Source of the DNA: Streptomyces sp. Tu 3180
GTDB lineage: Bacteria > Actinomycetota > Actinomycetes > Streptomycetales > Streptomycetaceae
DNA: 64,000 nucleotides
NCBI RefSeq assembly: GCF_009852415.1
Contig: NZ_WOXS01000002.1
Location: 3,760,001 to 3,824,000 of the forward strand
Direction: 5' to 3'
Shown: positions 39,353 through 48,869 of the stretch, one piece after another
How the letters are laid out: each line of letters starts with the position of its first letter
Numbering within the stretch: position 1 is the stretch's first letter
Program-made: the position numbers and the translations under genes
The notes under the pieces: generated by a model
What the model saw: the letters and a program-made list of their open reading frames with translations, nothing else
Database searches by the model: none
Told to the model about the DNA's origin: nothing

Positions 39353-39411
39353 ACCGGTGCGCCGGGGTCGATGACCTCGCGGGTAGGCGAGGACCACCCC
39401 GGCGCACCGGT
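39353..39411 (-). terminator. Long nested terminator between the NCS2 and DUF1330 genes
   Basis: Perfect 16-bp arms ACCGGTGCGCCGGGGT (39353-39368) and ACCCCGGCGCACCGGT (39396-39411). The 27-nt interior contains a second 6-bp hairpin, CCTCGC/GCGAGG (39375-39392). It begins 14 bp after the NCS2 stop. Confidence 0.85.
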
Positions 39412-39424
39412 CGGTCGGATCGGG

Positions 39425-40876
39425 TCAGGTCAGGCCCAGCGCCGGCATCAGGTAGTAGAAGGCGAAGACCGCCGACACCGCGTACATCGCCGCCGGGACC
39501 TCCCGGCCGCGCCCGGCCGCCAGGCGCAGCACCGCGAAGGTGATGAAGCCCATGCCGATGCCGTTGGTGATCGAGTAGGTGAACGGCATCATCACCATCG
39601 TCACGAAGGCCGGGACGGCGATCGTGTAGTCCGCCCAGTCGATCTCCTTGACCGAGCCCGCCAGGATCAGGAAGCCCACCGCGAGCAGCGCCGGGGTGGC
39701 CGCCTGGGACGGGACCATGGTGGCGACCGGCGTGAGGAACAGCGCCACCGCGAACAGGCCGCCGGTGACGACGTTGGCGAAGCCGGTGCGCGCGCCCTCG
39801 CCGACGCCGGCCGTGGACTCCACGAAGGCGGTGGTGGCCGAGGCGGAGCTGGCGCCGCCCGCGGCGACCGCGACGCCGTCGATGAACAGGACCTTGTTGA
39901 TGCCGGGCATCTGGCCCTGCGCGTCGGTCAGCCTGGCCTCGTCCGAGACGCCCATGATCGTGCCCATCGCGTCGAAGAAGCACGACAGCAGCACGGTGAA
40001 GACGAACAGGATGCCGGTCAGCACGCCGACCTTGGAGAAGCCGCCGAACAGGCTGACCTCGCCGATCAGGCCGAAGTCGGGGGTGGCGACCGGGTTGCCG
40101 GGCCACTTGGGGGTCGTCAGGCCCCAGGAGGGGACCTCGGCCACGGCCTCGATGACCACCGCGACGACCGTCATCGCGACGATCGAGATGAGGATCGCGC
40201 CGGGCACCCGGCGCACGATCAGCGCCAGCGTGAGCAGCGCGCCGAGGACGAAGACCAGGACCGGCCAGCCGTCGAGGTGACCGGTGCCGCCGAGCTGGAG
40301 CGGGACGGTGGTCTGGGCGGCGTCCGGGATGCGGGAGACGAAGCCGGAGTCGACCAGGCCGATGAGCATGATGAACAGGCCGATGCCGATGGCGATGGCC
40401 TTGCGCAGGCCGTGGGGGACGGCGTTCATCACGCGCTCGCGCAGACCGGTGGCGACCAGGATCATGACGACGAGACCGGCCAGCACCACCATGCCCATGG
40501 CGTCCGGCCACGACATGCGCGGCGCGAGCTGGAGCGCGACGACCGAGTTCACGCCCAGGCCCGCGGCCAGGGCGATCGGGACGTTGCCGATGACGCCCAT
40601 GAGGAGCGTGGTGAACGCCGCCGTCAGGGCGGTCGCGGTGACCAGCTGGCCGTTGTCGAGCTGGTTGCCGTACATGTCCTTCGCGCTGCCCAGGATGATC
40701 GGGTTCAGCACGATGATGTAGGCCATCGCGAAGAAGGTGGCGAAACCGCCGCGGACCTCGCGGGACAGGGTGCTGCCCCGCTCGGAGATCTTGAAGTGGC
40801 GGTCGAGGGCGCCGAGCGCGGGCCCGGACCCCGGCTGGTCGGGAGTGGGGGCCTTGGCGGGGGCCGACGTGGACAT
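39425..40876 (-). CDS. NCS2 nucleobase permease (PbuG/AzgA-like)
   Basis: A 483-residue permease with about 12-14 hydrophobic segments of the AzgA/PbuG guanine-hypoxanthine branch of NCS2: the ATFFAMAYIIVLNPIIL start and FFDAMGTIMGVSDEA, then ASSASATTAFVESTAGVGEGARTGFANVVTGG in the middle, where the substrate-site Glu/Thr lie. The ATG at 40874-40876 (MSTSAPAKAPTPD) is the best start; two upstream codons add five residues. The A/T-rich region 40920-40985 upstream probably contains its promoter. Proton-coupled import of purines is likely. A strong terminator follows. Confidence 0.92.
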   Translation of the reverse strand: MSTSAPAKAPTPDQPGSGPALGALDRHFKISERGSTLSREVRGGFATFFAMAYIIVLNPIILGSAKDMYGNQLDNGQLVTATALTAAFTTLLMGVIGNVPIALAAGLGVNSVVALQLAPRMSWPDAMGMVVLAGLVVMILVATGLRERVMNAVPHGLRKAIAIGIGLFIMLIGLVDSGFVSRIPDAAQTTVPLQLGGTGHLDGWPVLVFVLGALLTLALIVRRVPGAILISIVAMTVVAVVIEAVAEVPSWGLTTPKWPGNPVATPDFGLIGEVSLFGGFSKVGVLTGILFVFTVLLSCFFDAMGTIMGVSDEARLTDAQGQMPGINKVLFIDGVAVAAGGASSASATTAFVESTAGVGEGARTGFANVVTGGLFAVALFLTPVATMVPSQAATPALLAVGFLILAGSVKEIDWADYTIAVPAFVTMVMMPFTYSITNGIGMGFITFAVLRLAAGRGREVPAAMYAVSAVFAFYYLMPALGLT

Positions 40877-41056
40877 GCGGGACCTCATCACCGGTGGGCC
40901 TCCCCCAAGGCCCTTTGGTGCTTCCTACGAATGAAAGCGGTCAGAAACAAACGGATTCAGTATGAACATATAACGACGGCTGCGCTATCTCCGCGCGTAG
41001 AACCGCGCGCCCGATGCGGCGCACCTCACACGCGCCGCCCCTCGTAAGCTGTCCGC

Positions 41057-41383
41057 ATGGCCGGGCTTTTTTCGGGATCCCCCAAGCACGAGGCGCCGGA
41101 GCCCCTGGAGGGCCCCGTGGTCGCCACCATCATCGGCGGCACGATCGTCTGGTTCGTCCTCTTCCTGGTGCAGCTGCCGTTCTACGGCTGGTTCGACGAC
41201 CACGGCCACACCTGGTGGCTGTGGACGTGCCTGGCCGGCGGCGGGCTCGGGTTCATCGGCATCTGGTACGTCCGCAAGCGGGACGCCGCGCTCAAGCGCG
41301 CACGGGCCGAGCGGGACGGGCGGGACGGGCAGGACGGGCGGACCGCGCCGGCCGGCCACTCCCCCGCGCCGACCGCCGACTGA
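41057..41383 (+). CDS. DUF2530 membrane protein
   Basis: A 108-residue protein with two transmembrane helices (VVATIIGGTIVWFVLFLVQLPF and WLWTCLAGGGLGFIGIWYV), matching the DUF2530 pattern of actinobacteria. The tail consists of basic residues and the short repeat RDGRDGQDGR. TAAGCT at 41045-41050 ends 6 nt before the ATG, a leaderless promoter. Function unknown. Confidence 0.85.
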   Translation: MAGLFSGSPKHEAPEPLEGPVVATIIGGTIVWFVLFLVQLPFYGWFDDHGHTWWLWTCLAGGGLGFIGIWYVRKRDAALKRARAERDGRDGQDGRTAPAGHSPAPTAD

Positions 41384-41501
41384 CGCGGCCCGGCGCGGGA
41401 CCGCGACCGCGGTACGACCGGGGTACCGGTCCGTCCTCCCCAGGTCGGATCTTCCGCGCACCCGCGGGTGAAGCGGCGGGAGCGCACGTACCGTCGGATG
41501 C

Positions 41502-43895
41502 ATGACGCATCTCGACGCGGGCGCCCAGGCCGATGCCGTGCACCCCGCCGCGGTCACCTCGCCGGTGACCGGGCTGACCTCGGCGGAGGTGGCCGAACGG
41601 GTGGCGCGCGGGCAGGTCAACGACGTGCCGGTGCGCAGCAGCCGGTCCCTGCTCGAGATCGTCCGCGCGAACGTCCTCACCCGGTTCAACGCGATCATCG
41701 GCGTGCTCTGGGTGATCATGCTGGCGGTCGCGCCCCTCCAGGACGGCCTGTTCGGTTTCGTGATCCTCGCCAACACCGCCATCGGCATCGTCCAGGAGTG
41801 GCGGGCGAAGAAGACCCTCGACTCCCTCGCGCTGATCGGCGAGGTGCGGCCCACGGTGCGGCGGGACGGGGCGGCCGCCGAGGTCGGCACCTCCGAGATC
41901 GTGCTGGACGACCTGATCGAGGTCGGGCCGGGCGACAAGGTCGTCGTCGACGGGGTGTGCGTCGGGGCGGACGGGCTGGAGATCGACGAGTCGCTGCTCA
42001 CCGGCGAGGCCGACCCCGTGGTGAAGCGGCCGGGGGACCAGGTCATGTCCGGCAGCTTCGTGGTCGCGGGCGGCGGCTCCTTCCAGGCGACCAGGGTGGG
42101 GCGCGAGGCGTACGCGGCCCAGCTCGCCGAGGAGGCGTCCCGGTTCACGCTGGTCCACTCCGAGCTGCGCTCCGGCATCTCCACGATCCTCAAGTACGTG
42201 ACGTGGATGATGGTCCCGACCGCGATCGGGCTGATCATCAGCCAGCTGGTCGTCAAGGACACCGAGCTGAAGGACTCCGTCGCCCGCACGGTCGGCGGCA
42301 TCGTGCCGATGGTCCCCGAGGGGCTGGTGCTGCTCACCTCGGTCGCCTTCGCGATCGGGGTGATCCGGCTGGGGCGCAAGCAGTGCCTGGTGCAGGAGCT
42401 GCCCGCCATCGAGGGGCTGGCCCGCGTCGACACGGTCTGCCTGGACAAGACCGGCACCCTCACCGAGGGCGGCATGGACGTCACCGGGCTGCGGGTCCTC
42501 GGCGACGGCGACGGGACGTACGTGCGGAAGGTGCTGGGCGCGCTCGGCGCCTCCGATCCGCACCCCAACGCCTCCCTGAAGGCGATCGCCGCCGCCTACC
42601 CGGACGCCGGGGACTGGCGCCGCACCGAGGCCCTGCCCTTCTCCTCGGCCCGCAAGTACAGCGGCGCCACCCTCGCCGAGGGCGACGGGGAGGACCGCAC
42701 CTGGCTGCTCGGGGCGCCCGACGTGCTCCTCGACGACGGCGACCCGGCGCTGGCCGAGACCGGGCGGATGAACGAGCAGGGGCTGCGGGTGCTGCTGCTG
42801 GCCCGTGCCGAGCGCGAGCTGGGCGACCCCGAGGTCACCGTGGGCGTGCGTCCGGCCGCGCTGGTGGTGCTGGAGCAGCGGCTGCGGCCGGACGCCGCCG
42901 ACACCCTGCGCTACTTCGCCGAGCAGAACGTCCGCGCCAAGGTCATCTCCGGCGACAACGCGGTGTCGGTCGGGGCCGTCGCGTCCAAGCTGGGGCTGAG
43001 CGGGACGACGGTGGACGCGCGCCGGCTGCCCGCCGACCGGGACGGCATGGCCGGGGCGCTGGACCGGGGCACGGTGTTCGGGCGGGTCACCCCGCAGCAG
43101 AAGCGGAACATGGTGGGCGCGCTCCAGTCGCACGGGCACACGGTCGCGATGACCGGGGACGGCGTGAACGACGTGCTGGCGCTGAAGGACGCCGACATCG
43201 GGGTCGCGATGGGCTCCGGCTCGGAGGCCACGCGGGCGGTGGCGCAGATCGTGCTGCTGAACAACAGCTTCGCCACGCTGCCGTCGGTGGTGGCGGAGGG
43301 GCGGCGGGTGATCGGCAACATCACCCGGGTCGCGACGCTGTTCCTGGTGAAGACGGTGTACTCGGTGCTGCTGGCGGTGCTGGTGGTGTGCTCGCAGGTG
43401 GAGTACCCGTTCCTGCCGCGCCATCTGACCCTGCTGTCCACGCTCACCATCGGGGTCCCGGCGTTCTTCCTGGCCCTCGCCCCGAACAAGGAGCGGGCGC
43501 GGCCGCACTTCGTGCGGCGGGTCATGCGGTACGCGATCCCGGGCGGGGTGCTGGCCGCGCTGGCGACCTTCGCGACGTACCTGATCGCCCGGCACCACTA
43601 CCGCGGCGAGGGCGCGCTGGACGCGGAGACGAGCGCGGCGACGCTGACGCTGTTCCTGATCTCGATGTGGGTGCTGGCGATCGTCGCCCGGCCCTACACC
43701 TGGTGGCGCGTCGGCCTGGTGGCGGCGATGGCGGCGGCGTTCCTGGTGGTGCTGGTCGTGCCGTGGCTCCAGGAGTTCTTCGCGCTGCGGCTGGTCGGCA
43801 TGACGATGCCGTGGGTCGCGGTCGGCGTCGCCGTGGTGGCGGCGGCCACCCTGGAGTTCCTGTGGAGGTGGGTGGACCGCCGCTTCCCGGCGTGA
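41502..43895 (+). CDS. P-type ATPase (cation transporter, CtpE-like)
   Basis: A 797-residue P-type ATPase. The TGEADPV actuator motif (about residue 166), the phosphorylation motif DKTGTLTEGG (Asp about 315), the nucleotide-binding LLGAPDVLL segment and the hinge GDGVNDVLALKDADIG (about 552) are intact. Membrane helices flank these; PMVPEGLVLL is the ion-site helix 4. No N-terminal metal-binding domain precedes the first helix. The closest characterised relative by pattern is mycobacterial CtpE, a Ca2+ importer, but the ion here is unproven. TACCGT 7 nt before the ATG indicates a leaderless mRNA. Confidence 0.93.
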   Translation: MTHLDAGAQADAVHPAAVTSPVTGLTSAEVAERVARGQVNDVPVRSSRSLLEIVRANVLTRFNAIIGVLWVIMLAVAPLQDGLFGFVILANTAIGIVQEWRAKKTLDSLALIGEVRPTVRRDGAAAEVGTSEIVLDDLIEVGPGDKVVVDGVCVGADGLEIDESLLTGEADPVVKRPGDQVMSGSFVVAGGGSFQATRVGREAYAAQLAEEASRFTLVHSELRSGISTILKYVTWMMVPTAIGLIISQLVVKDTELKDSVARTVGGIVPMVPEGLVLLTSVAFAIGVIRLGRKQCLVQELPAIEGLARVDTVCLDKTGTLTEGGMDVTGLRVLGDGDGTYVRKVLGALGASDPHPNASLKAIAAAYPDAGDWRRTEALPFSSARKYSGATLAEGDGEDRTWLLGAPDVLLDDGDPALAETGRMNEQGLRVLLLARAERELGDPEVTVGVRPAALVVLEQRLRPDAADTLRYFAEQNVRAKVISGDNAVSVGAVASKLGLSGTTVDARRLPADRDGMAGALDRGTVFGRVTPQQKRNMVGALQSHGHTVAMTGDGVNDVLALKDADIGVAMGSGSEATRAVAQIVLLNNSFATLPSVVAEGRRVIGNITRVATLFLVKTVYSVLLAVLVVCSQVEYPFLPRHLTLLSTLTIGVPAFFLALAPNKERARPHFVRRVMRYAIPGGVLAALATFATYLIARHHYRGEGALDAETSAATLTLFLISMWVLAIVARPYTWWRVGLVAAMAAAFLVVLVVPWLQEFFALRLVGMTMPWVAVGVAVVAAATLEFLWRWVDRRFPA

Positions 43896-43904
43896 GCGCG
43901 GTGC

Positions 43905-44777
43905 TTACTGCACGTCGACGAAGTCACCGGCGGCCTTGACGGCCGGGGTGGTCGTGGTGCCCTCGAAGTTGTAGCGGAAGTAGCCGTCGGTCGAGGCGGT
44001 GACGGTGGTGCTGAGGTTGCCCGTGGAGTTCGTCTTGAGGGTCTTCAGCGTGGTGTAGGTGCTGGAGTCCTTCTTGCGGAACTGGAGCTTCACGGACTGG
44101 TTGGTGTAACCGGCGTACGTGTTGGTCTCCCAGTTGGCCCGGGACAGCTTGCCCGTGACGGTGATGGTCCTGCCCTTCTTCACCGGCTCGGGGGAGGCGT
44201 TGACGGTCAGCTTGGAGTAGCGCTGGACCAGGGTGGTGCCGAGGTCGCCCTGGTCGGCGAACTCCTCGGTGGAGTAGTTCAGCGCCAGGGCGCCGCCCTT
44301 CCAGGTGCCGGCGTCGGAGTTGATCAGCTCTCCGTAGGCCGGGTAGATGTCGATGTCGCCCGTGCAGGTGGCGGTGGTCGACGAGGTGTCGACGCAGGTG
44401 GCCGCGTAGTCGCCGAGCAGGAGGTTGACCGGGGCGTCGAAGGAGCCCTTGTAGATGTACGGGCCGGTCGCGAAGTCCTCGGAGTGGATGTCCACGTCGG
44501 CGCCGTGGGTGAGCGTGTAGGACACCGTGGTGGAGACGTGGTTGGTCGTGCCGACCTTGACCGCCTTGGCGATCTTGAAGTTCGAGAAGGAGACGTCCAG
44601 GTCCCCGATGGCGGCGGCGGTGCTGAACGCGGACCGCTCGGACGCGCCGTGCGAGGCCGCGAGCGCGGCGGCGGCCTCCTCACGGTAGGAGGGACCGTCG
44701 GCCTGGGCGGCCGGCACGGCGAGGGCGGACAGGGCCAGGGCGCCGGAGACGGCGGCCACGGTGGCTCGAATGCGCAT
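43905..44777 (-). CDS. Secreted Ig-like/cell-surface protein
   Basis: A 290-residue exported protein. It has a signal peptide (MRIRATVAAVSGALALSALA, cleavage after AQA) and a body rich in Thr, Ser, Asp and Lys (unlike its GC-rich neighbours in residue use), ending with a bacterial Ig-like/calcium-regulated beta-sandwich module (KLTVNASPEPVKKGRTITVTGKLSRANW..., QLQFRKKDSSTYTTLKTLKT). No sortase motif is visible. Proteins of this type are common extracellular proteins of Streptomyces without known function. The ATG is the best start (GGGGAA about 8 nt upstream). It is convergent with the P-type ATPase, only 9 bp apart. Confidence 0.85.
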   Translation of the reverse strand: MRIRATVAAVSGALALSALAVPAAQADGPSYREEAAAALAASHGASERSAFSTAAAIGDLDVSFSNFKIAKAVKVGTTNHVSTTVSYTLTHGADVDIHSEDFATGPYIYKGSFDAPVNLLLGDYAATCVDTSSTTATCTGDIDIYPAYGELINSDAGTWKGGALALNYSTEEFADQGDLGTTLVQRYSKLTVNASPEPVKKGRTITVTGKLSRANWETNTYAGYTNQSVKLQFRKKDSSTYTTLKTLKTNSTGNLSTTVTASTDGYFRYNFEGTTTTPAVKAAGDFVDVQ

Positions 44778-44942
44778 GCGTTCCCCAGGTGGAGAAAGGG
44801 GCCCCGGCTCTGGTCGTTTCCTACGGCTCGTCGTCGGCGCGGGGCCCAAGTGATCGTGGAGTCTGTTGACTCGCAAGATCAGATTCACCACCCGGGCGGA
44901 TGGTTGTACGGAAGGTGAAAAAAATGTGCGGAAGTCGCCCGG

Positions 44943-47900
44943 TCAGTCGAACCAGCGGTCCCGGGCCAGCTCCTCGGTGCGGGACGGGTCCTCCAGCAGG
45001 GCCGCGACCTCGAACCGGCGGGGCCACTGACCGGCCGCCCAGGCGAGTCCGCAGGCCACGCCCTCCAGGGTGGCGGCGTGCAGCACCCCGTCGTCCGTCA
45101 GCCGCCAGTCGATCTCCACGCCGTCGACGACGAGTTCCCCGTGCTCGACGTACGAGGACGGGGTGCGCGGCCCGAGCAGCACCCGCACCGGCTCCGGCAC
45201 GTCGTGCTCCGTGCCCTCGGAGTCGACCCGCCCGGTGACGGACTCGCTCAGCCGCCGCACCTGGAACAGCTCCGCCAGCTCGGCGGCGCGGGACGGCCTC
45301 ACGGGCAGCAGCGCCACGCCCGCGGTGAACGGCAGCAGATCGGGTGAGTCGACGACCACCGCGTCGGCGGCGTCCACCACCTCCACCCGGCCGTCGACGA
45401 CCGCGCGCAGCTCGTCCGGCAGGGTCACCTGCTCCGGGTCCAGCTCGGCCAGCGCCCCGTACAGCCCGTGCAGCTGGGCCGCCGTGACCTCGCGGCCGGG
45501 GTCGGCGAGGCGGTCCAGCAGCTCGGCGGCGCCCCCCGGTTCGTCGAGCAGGGCGGACACCGACGTCCGCACGCCGAGCGCCCGCAGCACCTGCTCGTCG
45601 TCGAAGCCGGTCGCGTCGGCCTCGTCGTACAGGCCGTGCAGCAGCGGGTCGCCGCCGGCCGCGCGCAGTCCGGCCGGACGGCGGCCGCCGAGCACGGGGT
45701 GACCGCGCAGCCACCAGGCGGTGTAGGGGCGGACGATCTCGTGGGTGCCGTCGTGCAGGAGGATCCGCACCGGCTGGGTGAGCGCGTCCCGGAAGGGCGG
45801 GCGGGCGAGCATCGCGAGGGCCTGGGGCCAGCGGTCGTCGTCCACGAGGTCCAGGTCGCGCACGGCGACGATCTCGGTGGCGACCGGCGGCACCGGGCTG
45901 TCGGGGAAGCGGTCGAGCAGGTCCTCGCACCACACGTCCACGGCGTCCAGCAGCCCCGCGTCGTCCGGTTCGGCGAAGTCCCCCTCCCGGGGCTCCAGTT
46001 CGTCCGGGTCGAGGACGACGTCGGTGGCGCGGATCAGCGCGAAGTCCACCAGCACCCCGCAGGCGGCCAGCGGCTGCTCACCCCACTTCTCGGCCAGTTC
46101 GGCGTCCACGGCGGCGAGCTCCCCCTCGCGCATCACGCGGGCGAACGGGCCGCCGGGGAAGACCAGCTCGCAGGCCGGGGAGAGCTCACCGTCCTCGTCG
46201 GGCAGGGCGAGGGCGCCCAGCCAGGGCTCGTCGCCGGGTTCGAGTCCGGCGTCGCGCACCAGGCCGAGCACGGTGTCGGCGAGTTCCTCGGCGTCCGGGG
46301 CGTCCTCCTCCCAGTTCACCCCGCCCTCGTCGTCGAGGGACGCGGCGACCGCGGCCCGCACCTGCGGGGTGGTGAGCACCGCGCGCGGGGTCGCGGGGAG
46401 CGCGCCGAGCTTCTCCAGGAGGGGGTGGGCGGCGTCCGGGTGGGCGACCTTGAGCCCGAGCCGGGCGAGGAGTTCCGCGTCGAGGGCGGCCGCGTCCGGG
46501 GTGGGCAGCAGCACCTGCCGGGGGCCGAGGGTGGTCCGGCCGTCGGCGAGCGGCACGGGCAGCCCGGACAGCCGGTCCGGGTCGACCCCGGCGAGGCTGT
46601 CGTACAGCCGTCGCCACCAGTCGGGGGACTTCTCCAGCCCGGCCAGCCGGTCGATCGCGTCGACGAGCGGGACCCGGGCGACGTTCAGGGTGCGCAGCTC
46701 GACGCGGCGTTCGAGACCGGCGGGCAGCAGGGTCGGCAGCACCTCCGCCAGCACCCGCACGGTGTCCGCGCCCGCGCCCTCGACGACCTCGGCGTCCCGG
46801 GGTCGCAGGGACTCCGGCAGGTCGGAGTCGCCCTCGTGCCCGCGCGGCTCGCCGGCGACGCCTGCCCCGCTTCCGGCCCTGAGGGAGGGCGGCAGGAAGG
46901 ACGTGCGCGGCAGCCGCTCGAGGATCGCCCGGCGCAGGGCGCCGTCCAGCTCGCCCTTGCCGAGCGGGCCGGGCACGAGGTCGATGATCCCGGTGGTCAC
47001 CGGCCGCCAGTCGGCGAGCAGTTCGGCGTAGGCGTCGGCCGCGCGCTGCACGAGGAAGTCGGTGAGCGGGCCGGGGGCGACGTGCCGCCGGGTGGAGTCC
47101 AGCGGGAAGGAGGCGATGAGCAGGGCGGGGACGCCGAGGGGCTCGTCGCTGGGGGTGGGGGCGTGCAGGACGGGGCTGGTGCGGGGCCGGGCCGGGGTGC
47201 CGTCGGCGTCCACGGGGACCGCCCAGGCGAGGGACCAGTGGGGGCGCAGCCGCTCCTCCACGGGCCGGTCGGCCAGCAGGTCCGGGGTGAGGGTGCCGAG
47301 GGCCGTGGCGGTGCGCCAGTGGGTGATGCCGGCGCCGGAGTCGTCGACGACGGTGAACGGGCCGTCGGTGCGGCGGGTCAGCGTCCGGGGTTCCTCGTCG
47401 CCGATCTCCACGACGACCTCGGTGAGGCCGGGCAGGGCGAGCAGCAGGGCGTCGTCGACGGCGTGCAGCAGCCGCTCGGCGAGGTCGGCGGCGGCCGCGT
47501 CGCGCAGCGGCAGGATGACGGCCGTGTCGTAGGGGTCGGGGGCGGTGCCCTCGGCGGCGAAGGGGAGGCGCAGCAGCGGGACGTGCCCGTCGCGGCGGCG
47601 GATCTCGTCCCCCAGGCCGGGGCTGTGCCGGGCGGTGTCGCCCGCCAGCTCCCGCGCCTCGGCCAGCGACCAGCGCACGCCGCCGTGCCGGCCGACGACG
47701 GCGGGCTCGTCGGTGACGGCGAGGACGGCGGCGAAGCCGACGCCGAACCGCCCCACGGACCGGTCCGCGGCCTCCCCCCGCTTGGCGGAGGCGCGCAGCG
47801 TGGACAGCGACTCGACCCCGGCCGCGTCCAGCGGCGCGCCGGTGTTCGCGGCGACGAGGACACCGTCGCGCAGGGTGAGCCTCAGGCGCCCGGGCACCCC

Positions 47901-48107
47901 CGCGCGGGCGGCGGCGTCGGCGGCGTTCTGGGCGAGCTCGACGACGAGGCGGTCGCGGTAGCCGCCGAGGACGAGGTCCTCCTCGGCGTTGGCGTCCTCA
48001 CGGAAGCGGGCGGGGCTGGTGGCCCAGGCGTCCAGGACACCGCGCCGCAGACGCGCCGTACCGAACGGGTCGGCACCCTCGGCGGCGGGCCGCACGAACT
48101 TGCTCAC
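44943..48107 (-). CDS. Sacsin/HSP90-like ATPase-domain protein
   Basis: A 1054-residue protein whose N-terminal about 200 residues form a Bergerat-fold ATPase as in sacsin and HSP90: VVELAQNAADAAARAG (Asn/Asp of the ELxQNAxDA motif, about 50-65), VLVAANTGAPLDAAGVESLSTLRASAKRG (D-x-G-like loop) and VGRFGVGFAAVLAVTD (lid). The remaining 850 residues are acidic, Leu/Ala/Asp-rich and lack recognisable motifs. The start is GTG at 48107 (VSKFVRPAAEG) because AGGAGAG lies 5-8 nt upstream; an ATG at 48122 would place that sequence inside the gene. It is convergent with the CGNR gene, and no operon partner is seen. Possible chaperone-like or defence-related role (inference). Confidence 0.85.
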   Translation of the reverse strand: MSKFVRPAAEGADPFGTARLRRGVLDAWATSPARFREDANAEEDLVLGGYRDRLVVELAQNAADAAARAGVPGRLRLTLRDGVLVAANTGAPLDAAGVESLSTLRASAKRGEAADRSVGRFGVGFAAVLAVTDEPAVVGRHGGVRWSLAEARELAGDTARHSPGLGDEIRRRDGHVPLLRLPFAAEGTAPDPYDTAVILPLRDAAAADLAERLLHAVDDALLLALPGLTEVVVEIGDEEPRTLTRRTDGPFTVVDDSGAGITHWRTATALGTLTPDLLADRPVEERLRPHWSLAWAVPVDADGTPARPRTSPVLHAPTPSDEPLGVPALLIASFPLDSTRRHVAPGPLTDFLVQRAADAYAELLADWRPVTTGIIDLVPGPLGKGELDGALRRAILERLPRTSFLPPSLRAGSGAGVAGEPRGHEGDSDLPESLRPRDAEVVEGAGADTVRVLAEVLPTLLPAGLERRVELRTLNVARVPLVDAIDRLAGLEKSPDWWRRLYDSLAGVDPDRLSGLPVPLADGRTTLGPRQVLLPTPDAAALDAELLARLGLKVAHPDAAHPLLEKLGALPATPRAVLTTPQVRAAVAASLDDEGGVNWEEDAPDAEELADTVLGLVRDAGLEPGDEPWLGALALPDEDGELSPACELVFPGGPFARVMREGELAAVDAELAEKWGEQPLAACGVLVDFALIRATDVVLDPDELEPREGDFAEPDDAGLLDAVDVWCEDLLDRFPDSPVPPVATEIVAVRDLDLVDDDRWPQALAMLARPPFRDALTQPVRILLHDGTHEIVRPYTAWWLRGHPVLGGRRPAGLRAAGGDPLLHGLYDEADATGFDDEQVLRALGVRTSVSALLDEPGGAAELLDRLADPGREVTAAQLHGLYGALAELDPEQVTLPDELRAVVDGRVEVVDAADAVVVDSPDLLPFTAGVALLPVRPSRAAELAELFQVRRLSESVTGRVDSEGTEHDVPEPVRVLLGPRTPSSYVEHGELVVDGVEIDWRLTDDGVLHAATLEGVACGLAWAAGQWPRRFEVAALLEDPSRTEELARDRWFD

Positions 48108-48242
48108 GTTGACTCTCCTCATCGGCCCTCATCGTGGTGAGGTCGAAGGTACCGCTCCACCGGAGGCGGTTCCGCATCGTCCCGCGCGGGAGTCGGGCGC
48201 CTCCCGGCCGGGAGGACGGGGCGGGAGGACGGGGCCCCGTGA

Positions 48243-48869
48243 TCAGTTGGTCCCGGGCCGGGTGCGGCGGGCGTAGGCGCGGGCGGCGCGGGCGCGGTCA
48301 CCGCAGCGGGTGGAGCACCAGTGGCGGCGGCCGTGGCGGAGCAGGTAGCGGTTGCAGGGGGTGGAACCGCAGGCGGTGAGGCGTTCGGCGTCGGGGGAGG
48401 TGAGCAGGTCGGCGGCGTCGGCGGCGAGGGCCGCCAGGGCGTGGTCGACGATCGCGGTGGTGGGGTGGGGGGTGGCGCGGTAGGGACCGTTCTTCTCGTC
48501 CCACTGCAGCAGCGGGGCCGTGGGGACGCGGGTCATCGCGTCGTTGACGGCCGCGACGGCGGCGGGGAGGGCGGGGAGCCCCTCGGCGCGGGAGGCGAAC
48601 AACGACCTGATCTGTTCGCGCAGCGAGCGCAGCTGCGCCGCGCACATCTCCCGCATGCCGGCGTCGACCGGGGCGAGGCCGCGGTCCGTCAGCCAGCGGT
48701 TCGCCCGTGCGGGAGTTCCCAGGAGATCGACCGTGTGCCCGCCGGGCAGCGCGATCGCGCTGTTGGCGAGGGCGAGGGAGGGGTGGTCCTCCTCGCCCTG
48801 TGCGGACGGCAGGACGGGTTCTTCGCTCAGGGACTCCTCCATGTTTCTCATGGTACGGCTTGCGCGCAT
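48243..48869 (-). CDS. ABATE/CGNR zinc-finger transcriptional regulator
   Basis: A 208-residue regulator with an N-terminal ABATE domain (LALANSAIALPGGHTVDLLGTPARANRWLTDRGLAPVDAG) and a C-terminal CGNR zinc finger (TACGSTPCNRYLLRHGRRHWCSTRCGDRARAARAYARR) carrying four Cys ligands. The first Met (48869) is near-leaderless: TAGGTA on the minus strand ends 10 nt before it. Starts at 48851 (MRNMEES) and 48842 (MEESLSEE) are alternatives. A perfect 10-bp inverted repeat overlaps this start region, so autoregulation is likely. The MBL gene is divergent from the same region. Confidence 0.85.
   Translation of the reverse strand: MRASRTMRNMEESLSEEPVLPSAQGEEDHPSLALANSAIALPGGHTVDLLGTPARANRWLTDRGLAPVDAGMREMCAAQLRSLREQIRSLFASRAEGLPALPAAVAAVNDAMTRVPTAPLLQWDEKNGPYRATPHPTTAIVDHALAALAADAADLLTSPDAERLTACGSTPCNRYLLRHGRRHWCSTRCGDRARAARAYARRTRPGTN

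Noticed and set aside
39371..41047. Long plus-strand open frame (558 codons) opposite the NCS2 permease gene
   Set aside because: Composition (D/H/R/Q-rich) is that of an antisense shadow in high-GC DNA; the minus-strand permease has full family motifs.
41330..41365. GACGGGCGG-type tandem repeats
   Set aside because: They encode the RDGRDGQDGR tail of the DUF2530 protein and look like coding low complexity.
41292..43598. 768-codon minus-strand frame opposite the P-type ATPase
   Set aside because: Shadow frame; the plus strand carries all P-type ATPase motifs.
45468..48140. 890-codon plus-strand frame opposite the sacsin-like gene
   Set aside because: Gly/Val/Gln/Arg-rich with no motifs; the minus strand has Bergerat ATPase motifs and a good RBS.
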